Source: Burkholderiaceae bacterium (GTDB taxonomy: Bacteria > Pseudomonadota > Gammaproteobacteria > Burkholderiales > Burkholderiaceae_B). From it: DNA of 64,000 nt. Below the pieces are notes generated by a model. That model was given only the letters and a program-made list of their open reading frames with translations. It was not told the DNA's origin and ran no database searches. This document shows, one piece after another, positions 1-8,146 of the stretch (its first letter is position 1; each line of letters begins with the position of its first letter). The DNA lies in the NCBI GenBank assembly GCA_004322135.1, contig SCSG01000038.1, forward strand, positions 1 to 64,000. Reading direction: 5' to 3'. The position numbers and the translations under genes were made by a program.

Positions 1-30
1 GGTACGAGAGAAGCAGAGAATTCGCTCATT

Positions 31-72
31 AAAATAAATGTCCATTTACCAAAATTAATGGACACTTATTTT
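31..72. repeat. Inverted repeat, 16-base arms with one mismatch
   Basis: Arms at 31-46 (AAAATAAATGTCCATT) and 57-72 (AATGGACACTTATTTT) pair at 15 of 16 positions across a 10-base loop. It lies in the AT-rich stretch before the first gene. It could be a transcription terminator, an operator or a recombination site of the accessory segment; the sequence does not decide. Confidence 0.5.
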
Positions 73-215
73 GATGAGACTCCAACGAGAGCGCTAGACG
101 GTACTGGGCGTACGCTTACCACACACATACCTCATCCAGCAACCGTGTAGCGCTTAACGCAGGTGGAGTGGCGGGTTTTATAGCTAAATTCAGTACTGTT
201 TTTTGACAAGGACCT

Positions 216-1085
216 ATGGACGCGAGCCTCTATTCCGAAGCGATTGAGTATGAACTACTCACGCAATCCATCTATCAGGCCATTCTTAAGGAGGAAGGCA
301 GCCGGACTGTTGAGGTCCAACACAACGTGTCGATCGCAGGCCGCTCCGGAGTAGAACACCAGATAGATGTCTACTGGGAATTCAAACAGGCTGGCATTAC
401 TCACAAGGTTCTGATCGAGTGTAAGAACTACGCATCGAATCTGACCTTAGAGAAGGCGCGGAACTACTTTGCTGTGGTGCACGATATAGGCAATTGCGTC
501 GGCATTATGGTCACAAAGACTGGATACCAATCGGGCGCTGCAGCATTTGCGAAGCACTATGGATTGGCGTTAAAGCTTTTGCGAAAACCAACCGATGCGG
601 ACTGGAAGGGCCGAATTAAGTCAATCCACATCAACATCGTTCCGCGAGTTCCGGTTTCAACAGAAGAGCGACCGATCACCTGCAAATTAGTCATACGTCC
701 TGAATCCAACGAACAGGAGGCGAGGCTGAGCGTAGCATTAGCAAAGAACCCAGCGTTGGTGAACGCTGACCCCTCGTTCCAATTTTTAGGCAAAGATGGT
801 CAGCCAGTTACTGAGGAACTAAGGTGGTGGATTCCGAGGCAGCTAAAGGTTCTTGATTGCCCCGATGGAGGGCCGTACAAGCAACCAATTGAGCTCAAGG
901 ATCACTATCTTCAGATTGAGCTTGGGGAGGGCCAGGAACTTGTACAGGTTCTCGGAGTTTTGATTGAGTATTTTGTGGAGACGCTGGACACATCGGAAAT
1001 CATCGTGGATGCTGGAGAGACCGTCAGCGCGATTCTTAAGGATTTTGAGAGCGGTGAGTGGGAGCATGTGCGCAACGAAAGCTAA
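216..1085 (+). CDS. Mrr-like restriction endonuclease domain protein
   Basis: This 289-residue protein has an N-terminal PD-(D/E)xK fold of the Mrr type. The stretch GRSGVEHQID (residues 42-51) supplies the conserved aspartate and IECK (67-70) supplies the Glu-x-Lys pair, as in Mrr_cat nucleases. The C-terminal ~150 residues match no family I recognise. An AAGGA motif lies just before the ATG. No methyltransferase is next to it, so a type IV-like or standalone DNA-cleaving or sensing role is more likely than classical restriction-modification. A clear paralogue lies at 1761-2576. It sits in AT-rich accessory DNA. Confidence 0.7.
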   Translation: MDASLYSEAIEYELLTQSIYQAILKEEGSRTVEVQHNVSIAGRSGVEHQIDVYWEFKQAGITHKVLIECKNYASNLTLEKARNYFAVVHDIGNCVGIMVTKTGYQSGAAAFAKHYGLALKLLRKPTDADWKGRIKSIHINIVPRVPVSTEERPITCKLVIRPESNEQEARLSVALAKNPALVNADPSFQFLGKDGQPVTEELRWWIPRQLKVLDCPDGGPYKQPIELKDHYLQIELGEGQELVQVLGVLIEYFVETLDTSEIIVDAGETVSAILKDFESGEWEHVRNES

Positions 1086-1177
1086 CAGGTCGATCGACTC
1101 GGACGCCCTACGGCATTCTGCGGCTGCGCTTTTTCATTTTTCGCGGTCGATCTCCGACGTTGAATGGCTGCTTTTCC

Positions 1178-1240
1178 CTGTTGTCACAGGCAGCTTATGG
1201 CCGATTGTAGCCAAAGCCAGAAGGGCCGAACTCGACCCTA
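1178..1240. repeat. Degenerate intergenic repeat unit, copy 1
   Basis: The unit holds GATTGTAGCCAA at 1203-1214 and CGACCCT at 1233-1239. The same two words recur with nearly the same spacing at 1671-1682 and 1700-1706. The two copies flank the small STAS-like gene. Function unknown; it may be a dispersed non-coding element. Confidence 0.4.
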
Positions 1241-1245
1241 ACTGG

Positions 1246-1611
1246 TCATACGCCCCGCAGCCACTCCAACGCCTTGATGTCGTCGGCAAAGGGGAAATGC
1301 CTGATTTCGGCAGACGTGAAGTGTTTGGCCAGCAATTCGGCTATTCCAGCTAAGGGGGTATCGGTCACCATGGCGATGCGTTTAACCTGCTTGTGGTGCT
1401 CGCGGACAAAATGCATATGGGCCGTGAATGCGCCAAAGTTTTCCCATCCGGGAAAGCCTTTTGCATGAACCATTACGCCGTGAAGCTTGCCGTGCTCGGA
1501 GAGATAGGCATCAACGTCGGCGCTGAGATTGCCGAAGTCTTCCTTGCTTAAAGGCGCGCTGGGTTTGAGCAACAGAATACCTTCAGCTTGCATGATGGAA
1601 AAGTTGAGCAT
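1246..1611 (-). CDS. STAS / SpoIIAA-like domain protein
   Basis: The 121-residue protein has the sequence character of the SpoIIAA-like (STAS/SEC14-type) family common in proteobacteria: a short beta-rich start, then HGVMVHAKGFPGWENFGAF (residues about 43-61), and a tail ending in a helix with ALEWL. Family members are small soluble proteins, possibly binding lipid or phosphorylated partners; the specific role is unknown. A GGAGAG motif lies a few bases before the ATG. It runs opposite to the two Mrr-like genes on either side and is flanked by two copies of a short repeat, so it may have arrived separately from them. Confidence 0.7.
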   Translation of the reverse strand: MLNFSIMQAEGILLLKPSAPLSKEDFGNLSADVDAYLSEHGKLHGVMVHAKGFPGWENFGAFTAHMHFVREHHKQVKRIAMVTDTPLAGIAELLAKHFTSAEIRHFPFADDIKALEWLRGV

Positions 1612-1649
1612 GTGACTCTCCAGTAGCTGAGTTTTCAGTATATGCCTTT

Positions 1650-1707
1650 TATGATCTGCCGCTTTTGCCTGATTGTAGCCAAGGACCGGTGACCGGATCC
1701 GACCCTG
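1650..1707. repeat. Degenerate intergenic repeat unit, copy 2
   Basis: GATTGTAGCCAA at 1671-1682 followed by CGACCCT at 1700-1706, matching the unit at 1178-1240 on the other side of the STAS-like gene. Same orientation in both. Confidence 0.4.
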
Positions 1708-1760
1708 AGTCGCCGCTCAGCATCTCCGAAAATATGCACATTCCAACACAGGATATTCAG

Positions 1761-2576
1761 ATGCTCGACGTACAAAACAGTACCGAATACGAAAAGATTG
1801 CCCAAAAGGTCTACCAAGCAATCCTGGCTACAAATGACGTTTATACGATTGAAGTGCTTCACAACGTCCAGATCACCGGGCGTTCAGGCGTAGCGCACCA
1901 GATCGACGTTTATTGGCGTTACCTCAAAGACGGCACAGAGCATCAGATTCTGGTGGAGTGCAAATACTACAGCTCTACAATCGACCTCATCCATGCTCGC
2001 AACCTCCTTGGGTTACTTACTGACATTCCCAACAGCCAAGGCGTACTTCTCACCACAGTGGGCTTTCAAAAAGGCGTAGTAAATCTGTGCAATTTCTACG
2101 GGATAAGTCTGAAGCTACTGCGCGATCCACAAGGCTCGGACTGGGATGGATTCATTCAAAAGGTCGAAATCGAAGGTAGTCTCCACAAGACTAACTATCT
2201 TGATTTCTCACTCAAGATCGATGGGAAGGACGAAGAATCTATCCGCAGCCTGGATGGTGATAGCCAGGTATCTGTGAACCTTCAAGAAGTCCAGATTCAG
2301 GATGGAACACATTTTCCGGTAGATATGGTCACATGGCTGGATCGAAACGTACCTTTTGATGAATCGCAAATTGACACGCCCTTAAACATCACTCTGACCC
2401 CTCCAACCGCCTACATCGTTCTGTCATCAGAGAAACGAGTCAAAATCCTTAGCCTGAATGTTCAATATATGCATTCGAGCAAAATCATCAATTTAGGCTT
2501 TGACGCTATGGATTTGGTCAGGGGTGTATTAGAAGATTTCAACACCAAGGAAATTGACCATACCCTTCACCATTAG
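1761..2576 (+). CDS. Mrr-like restriction endonuclease domain protein, paralogue
   Basis: This 271-residue protein is homologous along its first ~140 residues to the product of 216-1085: GRSGVAHQID (residues 40-49) and VECK (65-68) give the same Asp and Glu-x-Lys catalytic pattern. I chose the ATG at 1761 because it aligns with the paralogue's start and has AGGA about eight bases upstream. The reading frame stays open further up, to an ATG at 1734 and a TTG at 1665, giving up to 303 residues. The C-terminal half differs more from its sister and is unrecognised. Two such nucleases side by side suggest a duplicated defence or DNA-processing module. Confidence 0.68.
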   Translation: MLDVQNSTEYEKIAQKVYQAILATNDVYTIEVLHNVQITGRSGVAHQIDVYWRYLKDGTEHQILVECKYYSSTIDLIHARNLLGLLTDIPNSQGVLLTTVGFQKGVVNLCNFYGISLKLLRDPQGSDWDGFIQKVEIEGSLHKTNYLDFSLKIDGKDEESIRSLDGDSQVSVNLQEVQIQDGTHFPVDMVTWLDRNVPFDESQIDTPLNITLTPPTAYIVLSSEKRVKILSLNVQYMHSSKIINLGFDAMDLVRGVLEDFNTKEIDHTLHH

Positions 2577-3198
2577 CTGCCCGCGTATCTCGACATGTAG
2601 GGACTTCCGTGGATGTTTTCGTATCGGAAGCTAAATCGGCCCTCAGGCTGTAGTCAACGCGAGACCGCTCCTGGCCGAATGCCGCAGTTGCGAATTCAAC
2701 TCTAAAGCATCTGACTGGGCATGTCAGGTCCGGCCTTAATTGGTGCCGCGCATCAATGCAACCAAACTTGCCCTGATTCGCATGTATACATCAGCAGGCC
2801 AAAGAGGCTGAGTATGGTTTCGTCAGTTGGGTTATCCCCGTTGGCGTACGCAAGATAGACCGCGGTGTCAAAGAGCTTGTTGGCTGTGGTTTCGTCCATG
2901 AGGGTAGTGTGGGCGAAAGTGCGTCGGAGGGGAATTCGTAGATGCCGAAGCAGCCAAGGAGGGATAGGTGTGTGTATGGCGAACACTACAACGCTTACAT
3001 CGAGGGGCTAGGTTATCGTGCCTCGTGATATTCGCAATCGGCGGATCACTGATTTGGCGGGGCTGCTATATAGGGCTGGCCTGGCGATGGTTCCTATTTC
3101 CGAGATGAAAGTCGGCTGCTTTGCTCAGAACAATAGGCGCGCTATGTGCTGCGCGCGAAACAGCGCGTTTTCACCGAAATATGGCACTTCTCATAGGA
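2577..3198. other. Accessory intergenic stretch, no firm gene
   Basis: About 620 bases between the second Mrr-like gene and the repeat array. I see only a weak minus-strand reading frame (2753-2899) and a weak plus-strand one (3018-3212), both without good ribosome binding sites. A stretch near 2660-2700 (around GACCGCTCCTGGCCGA) resembles dispersed proteobacterial intergenic elements. Confidence 0.4.
2753..2899 (-). CDS. Small hypothetical protein
   Basis: A possible 48-residue protein starting MDETTANKLFDTAVYL, acidic at the N-terminus and helical in character, with two cysteines or so near the end. The frame extends further upstream to 2986 with arginine-rich sequence that does not look coding. 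No ribosome binding site is visible and no family is recognised. It may be a remnant of a plasmid or transposon gene. Confidence 0.25.
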   Translation of the reverse strand: MDETTANKLFDTAVYLAYANGDNPTDETILSLFGLLMYTCESGQVWLH

Positions 3199-3491
3199 GA
3201 ACAGATCTTTAATGTCACTTGCCATTCCTGGAACAGAACTTATTGTCACTTTGGTCCGTTTTTGAGCGTTTATTGACCATTTTTATGATTTGGGCAATAA
3301 ATGATGGCTTCTTAATAACAATTAGAAATAAGGACGGAAGTTTGTCGTTTTCTGCTGCTGCGACTTTTCTCATAGGAGAACAGAACTTTAATGTCACTGT
3401 TTTTCGCGAAAAATGGCCTTTCAGAACAGAACTTATTGTCACTAAAGTGCTGGAACAGAACTTATTGTTCCGGAACAGAACTTTAATGTCA
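3199..3491. mobile_element. Transposon end: six direct ~20-base repeats
   Basis: Six same-strand copies of (G)GAACAGAACTTtAwTGTCAC lie at 3199-3218, 3230-3249, 3378-3397, 3424-3442, 3452-3470 and 3472-3491. Three copies read CTTTAATGTCA and three read CTTATTGTC or -TTC. Copies 1 and 3 share a longer upstream match (CTCATAGGAGAACAGA). The last copy ends in TGTCA exactly where secretin coding sequence resumes, so read on the other strand the element begins TGACA. Irregularly spaced repeats at a TG...CA end are typical of transposase binding sites in Mu/Tn7/Tn5053-type and IS21-family elements. No transposase gene is in the window, so the family is inference. Confidence 0.6.
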
Positions 3492-4168
3492 TTCACCAGC
3501 AAATCGACGCATTGGCGCAGACCGGAACGGCCGTTGTGCTGGCACAGCCTCAGCTTCTGGCGCGCAGTGGTGCGACGGCAGAATTTCTTGCCGGTGGCGA
3601 GGTTCCCTATTCCACAACGGATAAAAACGGAAACACCAATACGGCGTTCAAGCCCTATGGCGTGTCACTGCGCATAACTCCGCAGGTAGAGCGCAACGGT
3701 GCCGTGCGCTCGCGTATCGAGGTCGAAGTCAGTTCCATCGATGCCACTTTGTCGGTGCCAAATGGGCCTTCGCTCAAGACCCGCCGAGCCTCCACGGAAT
3801 TTAACGTGCGCTCGGGGCAGACATTGGTGCTGGCGGGTTTCCTGTCACGCGAAGAATCACGCAATGTCAACAAGTTCCCCGGGCTGGGCGACATCCCGAT
3901 ACTGGGTGAGCTATTCAAGTCCACAAGGTTTCAGCACAACGAGACTGAACTGGCTATCTTTGTCACGCCCGTTGTGGTGGCACCCGATAACCCTGATCTG
4001 ATGCAGCGGGTCAGGCAGGCCAACGATATTCTGCGGACCACCTTCAAGACAGACGAATTGGTCAACGTTCCGGTGCGGGCCCAAGCCTCGCTACCGAATC
4101 CAGTCAAGGACGAGTCCGTCGTCGGCTGGAATCCGTATCGTGGCAAAGGTTCCCAATGGGGTGGGTAA
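3492..4168 (+). pseudogene. cpaC: Tad/Flp pilus secretin, 3' part only
   Basis: The frame is open from the repeat array at 3491 and reads IHQQIDALAQTGTAVVLAQP, which is secretin coding sequence upstream of any start codon. What remains is the C-terminal secretin domain: LLARSGATAEFLAGGE, a beta-rich core, SGQTLVLAGFLSREES, then the typical FPGLGDIPILGELFKS. CpaC/RcpA forms the outer-membrane pore for Flp pilus export. About 220 of the usual 450 or so residues remain; signal peptide, BON-like and N domains are gone. It is the first gene of the Tad cluster visible here, and its promoter has been replaced by the repeat array, so the operon is probably not assembled as a working pilus. Confidence 0.85.
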
Positions 4169-4244
4169 GGCACGTTAGGCATGGCCGTCCTGGCTATCGG
4201 TCATCACCGAAACATCGGCCAGCGTCAGAATCAAGGAGCGAGTC

Positions 4245-6041
4245 GTGTTAGAGCTTGAATTGCACTTTGAGAATGGGACGGTGCGTGAGCTGCAGGTCGT
4301 ACTCCCCTGCGACATTGGGCGTGATGCCCAAAGCGGCCTGCGGATTTCTGCGTGGCGTGTGGCGCGGCGCCATGCTCGCGTCGAGCATGGCGAAGACGGC
4401 GCGTACATAGAAGATTTCGGCTCGCTTTCAGGCACCTGGATCAATGGCCGGCGTATTACGCGACATGGGCCGCTGTGTCCTGGCGACGAGATTGTCATCG
4501 GTCCGTGCCTGGTTCGCGTGCGTTCCGGACCTGGGTCGTCGCACAAGGACTCCACCTCGCCCCAGACGTTGGCATGCCCTGAACGTTCCGGTTCCGCGGC
4601 GGCGGAATCGGCGCATCGTGGTGACGGTACGGCACTCGAAGAGATGTTCATCCCATCATCGGATGCGTCTGATCTCCCACCTGTGAAATCTGCCGCCGGA
4701 CTCGCGCCGATGGCCGACCCGCAGCTCCTGCACCACAGACGTCGTCTGCACACAGCCCTGCTTGAAGCGCTTGACCTGCGGCGACGCGATATTGCCAGCA
4801 TGAGCGACGCGGCGCTACGCGCCGAAGCCACGGCGGCGCTTTTTGAAATTATTCAATCCGATCGTGATCTTCCAGACAGTGTCGATCGGCACGGCATGTT
4901 GCAGGAAGTTGTCAACGAAGCTGTGGGTCTGGGTCCGCTTGAGCCTTTGCTGGCCGACCCGGACATCAGTGAGATCATGGTCAATTGCCACGACGAGATC
5001 TATGTAGAGATGGGTGGGACACTGCGGCGCCACCGCACGGCGTTCAGCAGCGAGCAGGCCGTGTTGGGGGTGATCGAACGCATTGTCTCTCCGCTGGGCC
5101 GCCGAATAGATGAAAGTTCCCCGATGGTGGATGCGCGGCTTCGCGACGGCTCGCGCGTCAACGCCGTCATTCCTCCCATCGCGCTGCGCGGCGCGAGCCT
5201 GACCATACGCAAGTTTTCTCAACGTCAGCTGCTTATGGGTGACTTGCTGCAGGTGGGCGCGTTGAGCGTTCCCATGGGTGACTTCCTGAAGGCGTGTGTT
5301 GTTCAGCGCAAGAATATTATTGTGTCGGGTGGAACAGGGTCCGGCAAGACAACACTGCTCAATATTCTGTCCAACTGCATCCCTGCCAGCGAGCGTGTCG
5401 TCACCATCGAAGATGCGGCCGAGTTGCGGCTTGCACATCAGAACCTCGTGACGCTTGAGGCCCGTCCACCCAACCTCGAGGGCAGAGGCAGAATCGACAT
5501 CCGTGACCTCGTGCGTAATGCCTTGCGCATGCGGCCCGACCGAATCGTCATCGGTGAATGTCGTGGCGCTGAAACCTTCGATATGCTGGGCGCCATGAAT
5601 ACCGGACATGAAGGTTCCCTGACGACCTTGCATGCCAACAGTCCTCGCGATGCCTTGTCGCGGCTTGAAACCATGATATTGATGGCGGGCATGGACTTGC
5701 CGTTGGCGGCGGTGCGTGAGCACATCGCAGCCAGTATCCAGATCCTGGTGCAGCAGGCGCGTTTAAGCGACGGTCGGCGTTTGATCACTTCCATTGTCGA
5801 GGTAACGGGTATGGAAAGCGGACGCATACAGACTCAGGAACTGTTCCGCTACCACGCTGGCCGTGACGGGCGCGATGAGGAATTTCATGGGTGTGGAATC
5901 GTCCCCGAGTGCCTTTCCGCCGAGGGGCTGGTAGTGGCTGGCCTAAGCGCCGACCTATTTTCGGCACACACTGCGTTGCACAACCGTTCGGCCGTATTTT
6001 TCGCGTCGGCGAAGACAAGCGGCGCGCCGTCGGGTGAATGA
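4245..6041 (+). CDS. tadA: Tad pilus assembly ATPase with N-terminal FHA domain
   Basis: The 598-residue protein is a CpaF/TadA secretion ATPase powering Flp pilus assembly at the inner membrane. Residues ~1-95 form a forkhead-associated domain (CDIGRDAQSG, RRHARVEH, SLSGTWINGR), a phosphothreonine-binding module. The ATPase follows with Walker A GGTGSGKTT near residue 362 and the downstream MNTGHEGSLTTLHANSP block. It starts at GTG 4245 with AAGGAG about eight bases before. Ordinary CpaF proteins are ~450 residues, so the extra length is the FHA module plus linker. A separate cpaE/tadZ gene, usually just before cpaF, is missing here; the FHA domain might take over its localisation role (inference). 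Confidence 0.9.
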   Translation: MLELELHFENGTVRELQVVLPCDIGRDAQSGLRISAWRVARRHARVEHGEDGAYIEDFGSLSGTWINGRRITRHGPLCPGDEIVIGPCLVRVRSGPGSSHKDSTSPQTLACPERSGSAAAESAHRGDGTALEEMFIPSSDASDLPPVKSAAGLAPMADPQLLHHRRRLHTALLEALDLRRRDIASMSDAALRAEATAALFEIIQSDRDLPDSVDRHGMLQEVVNEAVGLGPLEPLLADPDISEIMVNCHDEIYVEMGGTLRRHRTAFSSEQAVLGVIERIVSPLGRRIDESSPMVDARLRDGSRVNAVIPPIALRGASLTIRKFSQRQLLMGDLLQVGALSVPMGDFLKACVVQRKNIIVSGGTGSGKTTLLNILSNCIPASERVVTIEDAAELRLAHQNLVTLEARPPNLEGRGRIDIRDLVRNALRMRPDRIVIGECRGAETFDMLGAMNTGHEGSLTTLHANSPRDALSRLETMILMAGMDLPLAAVREHIAASIQILVQQARLSDGRRLITSIVEVTGMESGRIQTQELFRYHAGRDGRDEEFHGCGIVPECLSAEGLVVAGLSADLFSAHTALHNRSAVFFASAKTSGAPSGE

Positions 6042-6044
6042 AAC

Positions 6045-6890
6045 GTGGGTATCGTCACCATTCTTGCGCTGGTTGTGGCGGTATGCGTTCTGGCGTGGTA
6101 TGCGCAGGGCTGGGCGCTGCGTGCGTTTGATGTGTATCACGCGGCGTTCAGGCGCCAGGCCGAGGATCGTCTGGGTGAATTTTTTCTCTTTCTCGATCCC
6201 GCGCAGCTCTGGGCGGCCAACCTTGTTGCGTGTGGTGGTGCGGCGCTCGTGCTTTATGTTTTAACCGGAAATGTGTGGCTTGGGATGTTGATCGGAGCGG
6301 CTGTGCTGCTTGCGCCGCGCTTTCTGGTGGCACGCTTGCGGCGGGTTCGCCTCGCGCGGTTCGACGCGCAACTGCCTGACCTGCTGCTCTCGCTGGCCGG
6401 GGCACTACGGGCGGGCTCGGGTGTGCAGGCGGCCTTGCGCCAGCTTGTGGATCAGTCGCCAGCGCCGCTGGCGCAGGAATTCGGGCTGATGCTACGCGAG
6501 CAGCGCATGGGGGTTTCCTTCGAGCAGGCGCTTGCACAGCTGTATCAGCGCGTTCCAACAGAAGGGGTGGGTCTCTTGGTGTCCGCCTTGAACATTACGG
6601 TTCAAAGCGGCGGCAATCTGGCTGAGACGCTGGAACGCATTGCGGCAACCTTGCGTGCCCGGCTGCATCTGTTGGGCCGGGTGCGTGCGTTGACGTCGCA
6701 GGGACGCCTTCAGGCTTGGGTCATGGCCGCACTGCCATTTGTATTGGCCGGCGCGCTGGAGTGGCTGGATCCGGATTCCATGGCCTTGTTGTGGACCACG
6801 CCTGCCGGTTGGGGTGTTCTGGCCACAGTCGTTGTTCTTGAATTGGTTGGTGTCGTGTTCATACGCCGTATTGTCAATATACAGATTTAG
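6045..6890 (+). CDS. tadB: Tad pilus inner-membrane protein TadB
   Basis: The 281-residue protein has an N-terminal membrane segment, a hydrophobic pair around residues 60-95, a cytoplasmic GspF/T2SSF domain (LPDLLLSLAGALRAGSGVQA) and two C-terminal membrane segments. TadB and TadC form the inner-membrane platform on which the TadA motor acts. It starts with GTG three bases after the tadA stop, and tadC follows nine bases after its stop, so the three are co-transcribed. Length and topology match the family; no damage is seen. Confidence 0.9.
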   Translation: MGIVTILALVVAVCVLAWYAQGWALRAFDVYHAAFRRQAEDRLGEFFLFLDPAQLWAANLVACGGAALVLYVLTGNVWLGMLIGAAVLLAPRFLVARLRRVRLARFDAQLPDLLLSLAGALRAGSGVQAALRQLVDQSPAPLAQEFGLMLREQRMGVSFEQALAQLYQRVPTEGVGLLVSALNITVQSGGNLAETLERIAATLRARLHLLGRVRALTSQGRLQAWVMAALPFVLAGALEWLDPDSMALLWTTPAGWGVLATVVVLELVGVVFIRRIVNIQI

Positions 6891-6899
6891 GGGCTGGGC

Positions 6900-7775
6900 A
6901 TGCTGTTCTGGGCTAGTTGTGCTTTGGCGGGGGTCTCTCTTTGCCTGGTCATCCGGGTCGTGACGGTTCCGCTGTCTCGCGGTGTTAAAGCGTTGGAAGA
7001 GGGCAAGAGTCGGTGGCTGCTTCGCTTGGCGTGGCCCTGGGTCAATTCAGTGGCCGTGGTGTGTAACCCATTCATATCCTGGCGCTTGCGCCAGTCTCTG
7101 TCGGCGCGCATTCAGGCGGCTGGCCTGGCACCAGGCATCAGGCCAGAACATATCTTTGCCATGCAGTGTCTGGCATCGTCGGTCTTTGCAATGATGGTTG
7201 CCCTCGTCTTGTGGGGACAGTCTTCGTCAAACATTTTTGCTGCCCTGATCAATAGCGTTCCCGCAGCGCTGCTTGGCTTCTGGTGGCCATCGCGGTGGTT
7301 GCGCGACCAGGGCAATCGACGCAAAAGGGAGATGCTCAAAGAGTTTCCGTTTCTACTTGATATGACGACACTGTGCGTCGAAGCCGGACTCAATCTGCAA
7401 GGTGCCTTGAGGCAGGCCGCACATTATGGTCCGTCCGGGCCCTTGCGTCAGGAGCTTCGCCACGCGCTGGCGGATATGCGGGCGGGCATGCCGCGCCTGG
7501 AGGCCCTGCGTCACATGTCGGAGCGTACCGGGTTGCCTGCCGTGCGGCAATTGGCCATGGCACTGAATCAGGCCGACCAGTTGGGCATGAGCCTGGGCCC
7601 GCTGCTGCGGGCACAGTCCGAACAGCGCCGCGCCGAACGTTTTCTTCGCGCCGAAAAACTTGCGCTGGAAGCGCCTGTAAAAATGTTGTTTCCCATGATT
7701 TTCTGTATTTTCCCGTGTACGTTCCTTGTCATAGGCTTTCCTCTGGCTGTCAAGTTGTTGGGGGTGCAGTGGTAG
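6900..7775 (+). CDS. tadC: Tad pilus inner-membrane protein TadC
   Basis: The 291-residue protein carries N-terminal hydrophobic segments, a second pair around residues 80-120, the T2SSF domain (EFPFLLDMTTLCVEAGLNLQ, later ALNQADQLGMSLGPLLRAQ) and a C-terminal membrane anchor (LFPMIFCIFPCTFLVIGF). It is the partner of TadB in the Flp pilus platform. Its stop codon overlaps the start of the DUF192 gene. The tadD, tadE/F/G and pilin genes that normally complete such a locus do not follow, so they must lie elsewhere or be lost. Confidence 0.88.
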   Translation: MLFWASCALAGVSLCLVIRVVTVPLSRGVKALEEGKSRWLLRLAWPWVNSVAVVCNPFISWRLRQSLSARIQAAGLAPGIRPEHIFAMQCLASSVFAMMVALVLWGQSSSNIFAALINSVPAALLGFWWPSRWLRDQGNRRKREMLKEFPFLLDMTTLCVEAGLNLQGALRQAAHYGPSGPLRQELRHALADMRAGMPRLEALRHMSERTGLPAVRQLAMALNQADQLGMSLGPLLRAQSEQRRAERFLRAEKLALEAPVKMLFPMIFCIFPCTFLVIGFPLAVKLLGVQW

Positions 7776-8107
7776 CCGCGGGCCCCGCGGGGGTACCCCG
7801 TTTGACGCTGAATCGCGCTACAGGCTTTTGGGCCCGTTTGTGTGGATTGCATGCCTGGCCAATTTTGTCCGGGCATAGCGGGCTGTGGCTGCATCCGTGC
7901 AACGCCGTTCATTCTTTTGGACTGAGTTACGAAATTGACCTTGTTTTCCTGGGTGCGCGTCGCGAGGTTCTTAAAACGGTGCATTCCCTTGCGTCAAACC
8001 GGGTCGCCTTTTGCCTGCTTGCCCGTTCGGTCGTTGAATTGCCTGCTGGCTATTGCAAAGCCTATCCCAGCTACCCGCTCGCCATAAGCCGGGCTTTAGT
8101 AGAATGA
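7769..8107 (+). CDS. DUF192 family protein
   Basis: This 112-residue protein shows the DUF192 pattern: GLWLHPCNAVHSFGLSYEID, then LVFLGARREVLK, then ARSVVELPAG. DUF192 proteins are small, mostly secreted or periplasmic in bacteria, with no settled function. I place the start at GTG 7769, giving an overlap with the tadC stop (GTGGTAG); the frame is open further upstream inside tadC, but that part reads like the shadow of TadC. The overlap indicates translational coupling with the Tad genes. No clear signal peptide is seen from this start. Confidence 0.75.
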   Translation: MVAAGPAGVPRLTLNRATGFWARLCGLHAWPILSGHSGLWLHPCNAVHSFGLSYEIDLVFLGARREVLKTVHSLASNRVAFCLLARSVVELPAGYCKAYPSYPLAISRALVE

Positions 8108-8146
8108 CGAGTACATAATTGAATCTCATCGGTGTAGGCTGGCATC

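Noticed and set aside
3018-3212. 64-residue plus-strand frame before the repeat array
   Set aside because: No ribosome binding site, no recognisable domain, and its end overlaps the first repeat.
3199-3491. Possible CRISPR array
   Set aside because: Repeats are ~20 bases and vary, gaps range from 1 to over 120 bases, and no cas gene is near.
4815-5723. 302-residue minus-strand frame inside tadA
   Set aside because: Opposite the conserved ATPase core; His/Gln-rich composition typical of an antisense shadow.
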